A DNA stretch of 29,753 nucleotides, taken from the NCBI GenBank assembly GCA_021604825.1, contig BQJS01000033.1:1-29753 (forward strand), written 5' to 3'. The DNA comes from Phycisphaerae bacterium (GTDB lineage Bacteria > Planctomycetota > Phycisphaerae > UBA1845). Shown in pieces: positions 22,819-29,753 of this stretch; position 1 is the first letter of the stretch; each line of letters opens with the position of its first letter. A program made the translations under genes and the position numbers. The notes below the pieces were generated by a model. The model made no database searches, had not been told where the DNA came from, and saw nothing but the letters and a program-made list of their open reading frames with translations.

Positions 22819-24960
22819 CTACTCGGTCTCAATATCAATCGTGCCAGTTTGCGGCTTGTCATAAATCACTATGACGTTCTTGCTTGGGTCCGTCACAACC
22901 ACGTATTTGCGAATGTCCGTCAATGATCGTTGCAACATGTCCAAATACTTGCGCACCTTGTAGAGTCGCGGCGCGGATTGGTATGCCGCAATCTCCGCGC
23001 TGAACACGGTAAGGTTTCTCTTGGCTTCAGTTACTTCGGAGAGAATTCTCGCTTGGATTTCTGCGATGCGTGATGCGGCTTGACCACCTGCGGGAATGGT
23101 CCCACCCTCCACATCAATCGAACCCATCAACAGTTCATTTACCCGATCAATCGAATCTTGCACCTGTTCGGAAGTGGACGATTCGTCCTGGGCGATTCGA
23201 TCCATTTCGAGGATCGCCCGATCAAGACGCAGGGCGCGATTGCGACTTCCGGCAATAGAGGTCAGGATTTGCTCCGCCTGCCCCCGTGCTTCCTCGATGT
23301 GGGCGTCTTTTTCCATCTCAGCTTTGACAACTTCCTGAAATGACTTCGCCACGTCGTCGGTGGGGTGTGCTTCTTGAACTCCGCAAAAAAGAATCTCGAT
23401 ACCCAGATTCAGTTCGTCGGCCCGCTGCTGTAAGATTCGATGCAAGGTCTCATTGATTTCGGTTCGGCCCGGGCCAATGATGCGGTCCACATCCACGCTT
23501 GCGGCGTAGTCGGTCAGGACCTGATATGCAATGGATTCCACGAGCCGTTCAGGTTCGTAATACTCATACAGATAGTCGTGCAGGGCCTTGACCCGATATT
23601 GAATGTTGACCGAAACCATCAGCAGACCGACGGCGACTGCTTTACCTTCCTCGCGACGAGTCTCTGCGGTGCTTTCGCCGTCAATATCTTGTAGTTCTGA
23701 TTCGGAATCGAAACTGGTGATGTCCGGGCTGGCCACCACGAGCATCATCTCGGCGTTGAATTCGTGTTTCTCGCCCCAGAGAATCGGTTTCTCACGAGTG
23801 ACGCCGTCGATGACTTCAGTATTGGCCTTTTTGTCGTGATCGACGGTTGTGCCAACAGTCAGCGTCCGGACGCGATTCACCCGAGCCCGATAGACACAGT
23901 CGATGGGCCAGGGGCACTTGAAGTGCAGACCCGGCGACAACACTTCATCGTCTTTTTGCAAACGTTGACCGAATCGCTCAATGACGGCTTGCTCGTCAGC
24001 ATCAACAAACACAATCGATGACAATGCGATGAGCGCAAATACACCGAAGGCAATCATCGGCGCCATCGCACGCTGCAGAAGTTCGTAGAACCAGGACTTG
24101 CTGACCTCGAATCCGAATTGATAGTTGATGGCGTCGGCCAACGATCGGGCGATGCCACCGGTTTCGGTGATTAATGCCAGAAGCCGGCTATCGAAAGCGG
24201 GCCTGCTTTCCTGACCAATCGTTCGTGGGCGATAGAAGTCGAGAATAAAGTTCGCTATGAACTCGATTCCCAAGATCAGCATGGTGATACGCAATACGTA
24301 TGTGACGACCGCTTCGGGATTGGGCAGGTCGCGTCCCTGAAGGGCGATTGCAATCAGAACAAACAGACACGCCATTGCGTTGCCCGCCAGGAAACTCGCT
24401 CCCGAGCGGAGCATGCGCCAACCGGGCATGCGGGCCATCCCAGCCGTATAGCGTGAAAATAGAAACGATAGGAACCCCACGCCCCCCACAAAGGCCATCG
24501 CAGGTCCGGAATATTGCGTTTCGTGCCACTGCCCACTAAGCGGTGTGCCGTAGGTCCAATTCCAGGCCCAGATCGATGCGCCAATGTGATAAAGGGCGAC
24601 GAGCAGCGCCGTTGTCGGAACGACCCAGCGCAAGATCCATGCGAGTCGCTTCTTCTCAATCAGGTAGGCTTCGTCTTCGGTATCGAAGATCGCGCCGACG
24701 CCCTCTTGCGAACGCGAGTGCTTGAGCTCTTGCGCTTCCAAGCGTTCCTTGGCCGTTCGGCGACGCTGGCTGTAGACGATCGAAATGACCGGCCAAATGA
24801 TGACGCCGCCGAGCATGAAGCGCGCCGTGGCGAGGATGACTTCGGATTGGCACACCCGACCGACGACGAACATCACGATAAAGAACGTCGCCTGAAAAAT
24901 GAATCCGACGAGGGCGGTTAGTTGGGCACGCCGATCTTTTAAGACGGAAGAATCACTCAT
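22819..24960 (-). CDS. Polytopic SPFH-domain protein (HflK-like with N-terminal membrane domain)
   Basis: This 713-residue protein combines an N-terminal membrane domain with a C-terminal HflK-like SPFH domain. Membrane segments are visible at about 14-36, 41-63, 108-132, 153-170, 188-208 and 219-242, and a seventh (about 299-319) serves as the usual SPFH anchor. The SPFH part follows with VDADEQAVIERFGQRL, LSPGLHFKCPWPIDCVYRAR, LMVSVNIQYRVKALHDYLYE and FCGVQEAHPTDDVAKSFQEV. It then has a long charged helical tail (about 565-690) likely to be coiled coil. A stretch of about 60 mostly acidic residues interrupts the SPFH domain near 375-435. It is the first gene of the minus-strand block and is followed by hflC and hflK. 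Confidence 0.88.
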   Translation of the reverse strand: MSDSSVLKDRRAQLTALVGFIFQATFFIVMFVVGRVCQSEVILATARFMLGGVIIWPVISIVYSQRRRTAKERLEAQELKHSRSQEGVGAIFDTEDEAYLIEKKRLAWILRWVVPTTALLVALYHIGASIWAWNWTYGTPLSGQWHETQYSGPAMAFVGGVGFLSFLFSRYTAGMARMPGWRMLRSGASFLAGNAMACLFVLIAIALQGRDLPNPEAVVTYVLRITMLILGIEFIANFILDFYRPRTIGQESRPAFDSRLLALITETGGIARSLADAINYQFGFEVSKSWFYELLQRAMAPMIAFGVFALIALSSIVFVDADEQAVIERFGQRLQKDDEVLSPGLHFKCPWPIDCVYRARVNRVRTLTVGTTVDHDKKANTEVIDGVTREKPILWGEKHEFNAEMMLVVASPDITSFDSESELQDIDGESTAETRREEGKAVAVGLLMVSVNIQYRVKALHDYLYEYYEPERLVESIAYQVLTDYAASVDVDRIIGPGRTEINETLHRILQQRADELNLGIEILFCGVQEAHPTDDVAKSFQEVVKAEMEKDAHIEEARGQAEQILTSIAGSRNRALRLDRAILEMDRIAQDESSTSEQVQDSIDRVNELLMGSIDVEGGTIPAGGQAASRIAEIQARILSEVTEAKRNLTVFSAEIAAYQSAPRLYKVRKYLDMLQRSLTDIRKYVVVTDPSKNVIVIYDKPQTGTIDIETE

Positions 24961-25702
24961 GATGTCAGAATGCGTTTCTCGTTTTTAGTGCTACGTTGGG
25001 AAAATCGATGCGCCCGTCGGGGCATCGTACACTTACACTCTACGGAAATCAGAAACCTGCGAACCGGGACGAACAATTGGTGGCAGGTCGCCACTTCCGA
25101 TGCCAAGCATTCGCCGATTGCACTTCCGACGCGGGGTCTCCAAAACGCCGACCGCGGCGGGGGAGCTTACCGTAATTATGACGCATTGCCAAGGTCGCCA
25201 GCCGATCCCGCCACGAACGCAATCGCCTGTCCACAACCGACTTACGGAGTCGATGGTCGGCAATTTGACGCTCCACACAACCGACGGGTGGAAAGCGGTG
25301 TCAATGCCGGATTCTCAATGACCGGAGAATCAATTGCGCAATAGGTCAACCGCCTGCCTGGACAGCAGGTAGGAATCGAAGAGGACTGCACCGGACACAC
25401 TACCCAAATCCGCGCGCTCGCACAATTCATAGCTTCAGAATCATGCCTCAGACGATTGGATTTGGGCTCTCTCTCTTCCTACGCACTTCAAACGCAACAA
25501 CAGCGATGGCGCAAAACGCCCCCAGTTGATGCGGCTGCCGATGGTACGACCCCGCGCATGGATCGGTTCGCCAACTTGTCGGTTATTTTTCAAGGCCGTT
25601 CGGTTTGCGGTTGGAGAGGACGGGAAAGTGCCCCGCTCGTCTGGACGTCGTACCGGTGGTTTCCTATGCTCTCTACGGTTTGAAATCGAGGATTATCCGC
25701 GC
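24961..25702. other. Intergenic region between divergent SPFH and permease genes
   Basis: This 742-bp stretch separates two divergent genes and should hold both promoters, but I could not identify convincing -35/-10 pairs. It contains a perfect 7-bp hairpin (GATTCTC 25310-25316 with GAGAATC 25325-25331, 8-base loop) and, directly after it, the 10-bp palindrome ATTGCGCAAT at 25333-25342. Short open frames (for example 24970-25344) lack ribosome sites and protein-like composition. No tRNA or known RNA family was recognised. Confidence 0.5.
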
Positions 25703-26668
25703 ATGACGAAATTGTTGGCCATCTTGTCTACGACCTTCACGGAGACGATCCGTCAGCCTATTTATGGCATCGTACTCCTGACGACGCTCATGCTGATGCC
25801 GCTCAACGTTGGGTTGGCTGCATTTACGTTGGCGGATGACAACAAGCTGCTCTTGGAGTTGGGGCTTTCGACGCTCTTGCTCAGCGGCCTCTTCTTGGCT
25901 TCATTCAGCGCTTCGTCAGTTCTTACGCGCGAAATCGAAAACAAGACCGTCTTGACCGTCGTCAGCAAGCCGGTGAGTCGGCCAGTCTTCTTGATGGGCA
26001 AGTATTTCGGTTTGATTCTGGCCCTTGCCCTGGCCTACTTCATTGGGTTTGTCGGGTTCTTCATGTCGGTGCAGCACAAAGTCTTGGAAAGCAGCGCGGA
26101 CGAATGGCATTGGCCCGTGTTGGTGTTCGGTCCCGGGATGCTGATGGCCGTGTTCGTCATCGCCGGCATCTACAATTTCTTCAGAGACAAACCGTTCGTC
26201 GGGACGGTATTCAAATTAGGGACACCGCTCTTGACGCTGGGGGCACTCGCCACGTGCTTTTTGGGGCGGGCGTGGGAAGTCGGCCCGTTCAACCTTGGTC
26301 CCGTGGGCCTGGACGTATTCAAAGCTGCATTTCTCGTGTTTTGTTCAGTGATGATTTTGACGGCTGTCGCGCTTGCTGCTTCCACGCGGGTGGGGCAGGT
26401 GATGACTTTGCTGATCTGTCTGGCCGTGCTGATGGTCGGGCTCATTTCCGACTATCTACTCAGTCAAGCAGCCGAAGCCTCGTCGCTTGCTCGCGCAGCG
26501 TACACCATCATTCCGAATTTCAGCTTCTTCTGGATCATCGATGCGGTGAACGCGGAGATGAACATCCCGGCCAGTTACGTGGGACTATCCGCCGCGTACG
26601 CAACCTGCATTTCGTTGGCGGCGTTGTTCTTCGGTGCGGCGATGTTCCAACGACGGGAAGTCGGATAG
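25703..26668 (+). CDS. ABC-2 type transporter permease
   Basis: Start taken at ATG 25703, where the protein begins with the family-typical amphipathic helix MTKLLAILSTTFTETIRQPI. The open frame extends upstream to 25526, but that part is Arg/Pro-rich and not membrane-like. GAGG at 25688-25691 gives a long-spaced ribosome site. The 321-residue product has about six membrane segments and the cytoplasmic signature EIENKTVLTVVSKPVSRP (about 77-94), aligned with the same motif in the permease at 17676-19064. Both proteins also share IPNF (270-273 here) and F-x-RREV at the C-terminus. It lacks the large insertion of its relative. No ATPase gene is adjacent on this strand, so it may use the one at 19057-20277 or one elsewhere. 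Confidence 0.88.
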   Translation: MTKLLAILSTTFTETIRQPIYGIVLLTTLMLMPLNVGLAAFTLADDNKLLLELGLSTLLLSGLFLASFSASSVLTREIENKTVLTVVSKPVSRPVFLMGKYFGLILALALAYFIGFVGFFMSVQHKVLESSADEWHWPVLVFGPGMLMAVFVIAGIYNFFRDKPFVGTVFKLGTPLLTLGALATCFLGRAWEVGPFNLGPVGLDVFKAAFLVFCSVMILTAVALAASTRVGQVMTLLICLAVLMVGLISDYLLSQAAEASSLARAAYTIIPNFSFFWIIDAVNAEMNIPASYVGLSAAYATCISLAALFFGAAMFQRREVG

Positions 26669-26716
26669 TTCGGCTATCCATCCCTTTGCCGCAACACTTG
26701 GCCAAAACTATCACAC

Positions 26717-26750
26717 AAAAAAAGCGTGCCCGACGATTCGCCAGGCACGC
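26717..26750 (-). terminator. Intrinsic terminator of the sigma factor gene
   Basis: GCGTGCC (26724-26730) and GGCACGC (26744-26750) form a perfect 7-bp stem with a 13-base loop. Read on the minus strand the hairpin is followed by seven T (complement of A 26717-26723). It lies 39 bp after the sigma factor stop and also separates that gene from the convergent permease. Confidence 0.88.
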
Positions 26751-26788
26751 CAAGTAGTTATTTCTGTTCTTGCGACTTCCGTCGCCTT

Positions 26789-27814
26789 CTAACCCGCAGC
26801 CAAGTAGCCGGTTTCCAGTGCGTGGCGAATCTTCTTCAGCGCCTTATTTTGGATTTGTCGCACCCGCTCTTTGGTGACGCCGATGATGTTGCCCACTTGC
26901 TCAAGTGTTTTGGGCGTGGGGACTTCGGACGGTTTGGGAGCCAGTGCAAAACGCTCGACGATCACCGTCTTCTCGACTTCGGATAGGGCGGCTGCATTGT
27001 CCGCGATGATATCCTTAAGTTCCGAAATGCAATCCGATTCCACGCGGGCCCGCTGGCTGTCAACGTGATCGCTCTTTTCGATCGAGGGATCATACTCCAC
27101 AGGGAACGTGCCCCGATAGCGACTGGCTTTCATCGCCACCCGTGAGAAACTCTTGAGAATCGCGCGGCAGGAATACGTGCTGAACTTGAAGCCGCGTCCA
27201 CAATCAAATTTATCAACGCTGCGGAGCAACGCCATGTTGCCCTCGCTGATCATTTCGTTGAAATCCACGTTACTCAGACGCGTGCGCTTGGCCATCGCCA
27301 ATACCAGCGGCATGTTGAGTTCGACGACTTGCGCACGAACCTTCAACTCCCAGTCGCCCCAAGCGATCAACGTCCGAGCGGCTTTCGGTGTGAGTGACCG
27401 ATCAGCGTAGCGTTCGAGAATCGCACCAATCTTCATCCGCGTTAAATTCAAGCGCAGAAAGAGTTGCTTTTCTTGATCGCCCGTCAACGTCGGCGCCCGA
27501 GTCGCCGGCGAAATGCGACCGGCGGTGATTTCCTCCGGAGCCTTGAAACGGCACCCGTCGGCTGGCGTCAATTTCGCCGCGACCCCAAACAACTCGACAT
27601 CCGCTTTCGCACGATGCAGGTCGGGATGATCCATCGGTGGTACCGGTTCGGTACAAAGGCGATGGATAATCTGCCGATTCTCATCACTGAGCGTGTGCAT
27701 AAAATCGCCTGTCGGTGGGAGTGGTGAACCGAGTTTTTCCGGCTTATTCCCAGCGGCAGTGGATGTAGCTGTCGTCGATTCTTGTGCTGTCGTTTTGTTT
27801 TGCGATTGAGCCAT
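26789..27814 (-). CDS. Sigma-70 family RNA polymerase sigma factor, divergent
   Basis: Start at ATG 27814, with GGGAG 8 bases upstream. A GTG at 27832 is in frame but lies upstream of this ribosome site. The 341-residue protein has a region 1.2-like segment (LTGDQEKQLFLRLNLTRMKI, about 110-129), region 2 (NMPLVLAMAKRTRLSNVDFN, then EGNMALLRSVDKFDCGRGFK and FSTYSCRAILKSFSR), and region 4 with the helix-turn-helix TLEQVGNIIGVTKERVRQIQ (303-322). Region 3 is short or degenerate. In region 2.3 the tyrosine of FSTY is kept, but the tryptophan pair of housekeeping sigma factors is replaced by R and A. The first 100 residues are low-complexity and unrecognised. It is an alternative sigma factor. No anti-sigma gene is adjacent. 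Confidence 0.93.
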   Translation of the reverse strand: MAQSQNKTTAQESTTATSTAAGNKPEKLGSPLPPTGDFMHTLSDENRQIIHRLCTEPVPPMDHPDLHRAKADVELFGVAAKLTPADGCRFKAPEEITAGRISPATRAPTLTGDQEKQLFLRLNLTRMKIGAILERYADRSLTPKAARTLIAWGDWELKVRAQVVELNMPLVLAMAKRTRLSNVDFNEMISEGNMALLRSVDKFDCGRGFKFSTYSCRAILKSFSRVAMKASRYRGTFPVEYDPSIEKSDHVDSQRARVESDCISELKDIIADNAAALSEVEKTVIVERFALAPKPSEVPTPKTLEQVGNIIGVTKERVRQIQNKALKKIRHALETGYLAAG

Positions 27815-28493
27815 GATTAGTCTCCCTGGCACGCGTTTGCGACTCCCACACGTGTTTGCGACTCACAGTCGCGGCGACGCAATTGGCGAAGCTCCCCTCG
27901 TTGGTCCCTCTTCCGGTCCGCCTTGTCTGGGCTCGTACCCTTGAAACTGTCCCCTTGCAGGCACGTCCTCTAATAAATACTACGCACGTCAGGGCCAATA
28001 GGATTCGACGATTCCGTCAAAAAATGTCAATTCTTATTGGCCGCTCTCCTTGAGCTACATCTCAACATGCTTAATGGCGCTGACTATCGCAGCACGCTTC
28101 CCGTCGGTCCGATTACGTAAACTCGGCGACGGCTTATCAAGACCCGCGCGCAAGCAATCGGGGCGCACGAATCGTACAGTTCATCATGTCGTGGGGTTTC
28201 AGTCGTGGGGGGAGCACTGCTTAACAAAAGAAGTATACGACAAAAAAAGTAGATCAGCAAATTGACTTTGGTTCTCGGACTGCAGAAATCAGCGTTTGTA
28301 TCCGAAACTTGTCAACGTTTGGAATTCAAATGTTCGGTTGTGTCAAACTTGTGTCAAAGCTGCTTCGCAGTGAAGTCGGCAGTATGAATTTTGCGCGAAG
28401 AAGTGTCGAACGGTGGCACTTTTCGGCGAATGGCACGAGAAGTTTTTTGAAAATATTTCTTAGACTTGCAGATTTGCGGCCGACCAATTTTGG
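27815..28493. other. Long gap between permease and sigma factor genes
   Basis: This 679-bp stretch lies between the end of the MacB-like gene and the start of the sigma factor gene, both on the minus strand. It holds a tandem 19-bp repeat (27830-27848 and 27849-27867, 17 of 19 identical), an 8-bp inverted repeat GGCCAATA/TATTGGCC (27993-28000 and 28035-28042), and a tandem 11-bp repeat TTGTGTCAAAC/TTGTGTCAAAG (28338-28359) that reads as two TTTGACACAA on the minus strand. It becomes AT-rich toward 28493. The short open frames lack coding features, and no known RNA family was recognised. Confidence 0.5.
28232..28260 (-). promoter_or_regulatory. Candidate promoter for the sigma factor gene
   Basis: On the minus strand TTGCTG (28260-28255) and TATACT (28237-28232) are separated by 17 bp, a good sigma-70-type spacing with a strong -10 hexamer. 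A run of seven T lies in the spacer. Transcription would begin near 28225 and give a leader of about 410 bases before the ATG at 27814, crossing the inverted repeat and the 19-bp tandem repeat. Other promoters closer to the gene cannot be ruled out. Confidence 0.35.
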
Positions 28494-29753
28494 TTATTGG
28501 TTCCTCAGCGCTTCGATTGGGTCAAGTTGGGCAGCTTTCATCGCGGGATACATGCCAAAGAAAATCCCAATCATGACACTCAACCCGAAGCTCAAACCGA
28601 TCGACCAGAACTTCACGATTGGATTTCCCCAATTGGAAATGTGCGCGAGAACGTAGGCACCGGTGTATCCAAGGATGACGCCGAGAAGCCCTCCGGTCAT
28701 CGAGATGACTGCCGTTTCAACCAGAAACTGAATCGTGATGTGTCGGCGTTTCGCCCCCAAGGCCCGTCGCACGCCGATTTCACGCGTGCGTTCGGTGACG
28801 GTGGCTAGCATGATGTTCATGATGCCGATCCCACCCACGAGCAGCGAAATGCCCGCGATGGAACCCAGCTGATATTGTGAATTTTTCTTCTTCTTCTCGG
28901 CGAGTTGCAGGGTCCGGTAGGGGACCACAATCTCGTAATCGACCTTCTCATGAAACAATTGGAACGTTCGACGAGCCACCTCCGATACCGCGATGACGTT
29001 CTCCGTATCGTCCACCGCGAGGTACAGCGTGGTCAGATCGACCCGCTTGAATTCACGTGAACCCGACGAGCTCTTGGCCGTAATGTCGCCGAACTGCTTG
29101 GTTGCGACGCTGAACGGGATGAAGATGTCCATGTTGATGTTGCGATCTTCGACGCCCTTTCTCGGAGTGCCAGCCGTCTTGACCCGTTCGAGCACACCGA
29201 CAATCTTGAACGGCGCAGTCTTACTCGGAGTGGTCACGTAGAGGTTCTTCTCGAGCGGGTCTTCAATGCCAAAGAGCAACTCTCCAACGTCAGCCCCAAC
29301 AACACACACGGAGCGCCCACCCGACTCATCGCTCGCACTCAAAACTCTGCCTCGGGCCGCTGTTGTGTTGACGGTATCAAAGAGGTCTGGCGTGGTTCCA
29401 TAGACATTGGTTTCAATTCTGCGGTCTTTGTGACGGACCGAGAACGCCACTTGCTTGACTGGAACAACGCGATCGAGATGTGGGATGGTCTCTTCGATGA
29501 CTTTCATGTCATTGTAAGTGATTCCATACGCCAACATTCGTTGGCGCTCGTTCGACACTTCGATCTCGGCTTCGGGCTTAATCGAATTGACGACGATGTT
29601 CTGCGTGCCCAGCAACTGGATCATGCGCATCTCATCCGCCGACGCCGTCTCGCTGATCGACAACATGCAAATGACCGCCGCCACACCAAAGATGATTCCC
29701 AATGCCGTAAGCATCGTCCGCAGCTTGTGTAAACGGAGGCTGCTCATTCCGAG
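28494..29753 (-). CDS. MacB/FtsX-type ABC transporter permease, 5' end outside window
   Basis: About 419 residues are visible. The pattern is that of MacB-like permeases: an N-terminal LRLHKLRTMLTALGIIFGVA helix, a large periplasmic domain (about 40-290), then three membrane segments with the signature GIGIMNIMLATVTERTREIG and VRRALGAKRRHITIQFLVE, ending in AAQLDPIEALRNQ. An ATG is present at 29747, but the reading frame continues to the window edge, and homologues normally have 10-20 residues before the LHKLR motif, so the true start probably lies outside. These permeases work with a LolD-like ATPase and often a membrane-fusion protein in export or lipoprotein handling. Those genes would be expected just upstream. 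Confidence 0.92.
   Translation of the reverse strand, partial: LGMSSLRLHKLRTMLTALGIIFGVAAVICMLSISETASADEMRMIQLLGTQNIVVNSIKPEAEIEVSNERQRMLAYGITYNDMKVIEETIPHLDRVVPVKQVAFSVRHKDRRIETNVYGTTPDLFDTVNTTAARGRVLSASDESGGRSVCVVGADVGELLFGIEDPLEKNLYVTTPSKTAPFKIVGVLERVKTAGTPRKGVEDRNINMDIFIPFSVATKQFGDITAKSSSGSREFKRVDLTTLYLAVDDTENVIAVSEVARRTFQLFHEKVDYEIVVPYRTLQLAEKKKKNSQYQLGSIAGISLLVGGIGIMNIMLATVTERTREIGVRRALGAKRRHITIQFLVETAVISMTGGLLGVILGYTGAYVLAHISNWGNPIVKFWSIGLSFGLSVMIGIFFGMYPAMKAAQLDPIEALRNQ

Noticed and set aside
24970..25344. 124-residue plus-strand open frame in the divergent gap
   Set aside because: No ribosome binding site, no domain, and residue composition like translated non-coding DNA.
25526..25702. 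59-residue N-terminal extension of the 25703 permease
   Set aside because: Arg/Pro-rich, not membrane-like. The family normally begins at the helix starting at 25703.

Overview
The window reads as chromosomal DNA from a diderm, flagellated bacterium, most probably a planctomycete or close relative. This is inferred from gene content: P-ring and L-ring genes, an orphan FHA-GAF histidine kinase, a divergent sigma-70 factor of a type I associate with planctomycetes, and SPFH/ABC membrane genes beside large unrecognised proteins. No rRNA, tRNA, CRISPR array, insertion sequence or phage gene was seen.

Positions 1-11473 (+ strand) hold a late flagellar cluster in the order flgF (3' part only), flgG, flgA, flgH, flgI, flgJ (rod-binding domain only), flgN, flgK, flgL, fliW, csrA, fliC. 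The rod-to-FlgK part is tightly packed, with overlapping stop and start codons. The last three genes are set apart by leaders containing hairpins and GGA motifs. The fliC leader has an 8-bp hairpin presenting a near-consensus CsrA site, plus a second GGA pair inside the ribosome binding site. This is the arrangement expected for FliW-CsrA control of flagellin translation. A strong hairpin terminator (about 11509-11554) ends the cluster.

Positions 11572-14740 (- strand) carry an FHA-GAF-histidine kinase and a secreted endonuclease/exonuclease/phosphatase-family protein. A small unrecognised + strand gene follows at 14870-15427.

Positions 15538-24960 (- strand) form one co-directional block. 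In transcription order it contains a polytopic SPFH protein, HflC, HflK, an ABC ATPase with a disordered tail, an ABC-2 permease overlapping it by 8 bp, and a 690-residue membrane-anchored protein of unknown function. A second permease of the same family is divergently encoded at 25703-26668 (+). This SPFH plus ABC module is the best candidate for an undescribed system. Short tandem repeats of 14 and 17 bp lie in two of its gaps.

Positions 26717-29753 (- strand) hold a divergent sigma-70 factor with its own terminator, a long leader/intergenic region, and a MacB/FtsX-type permease cut by the window end.
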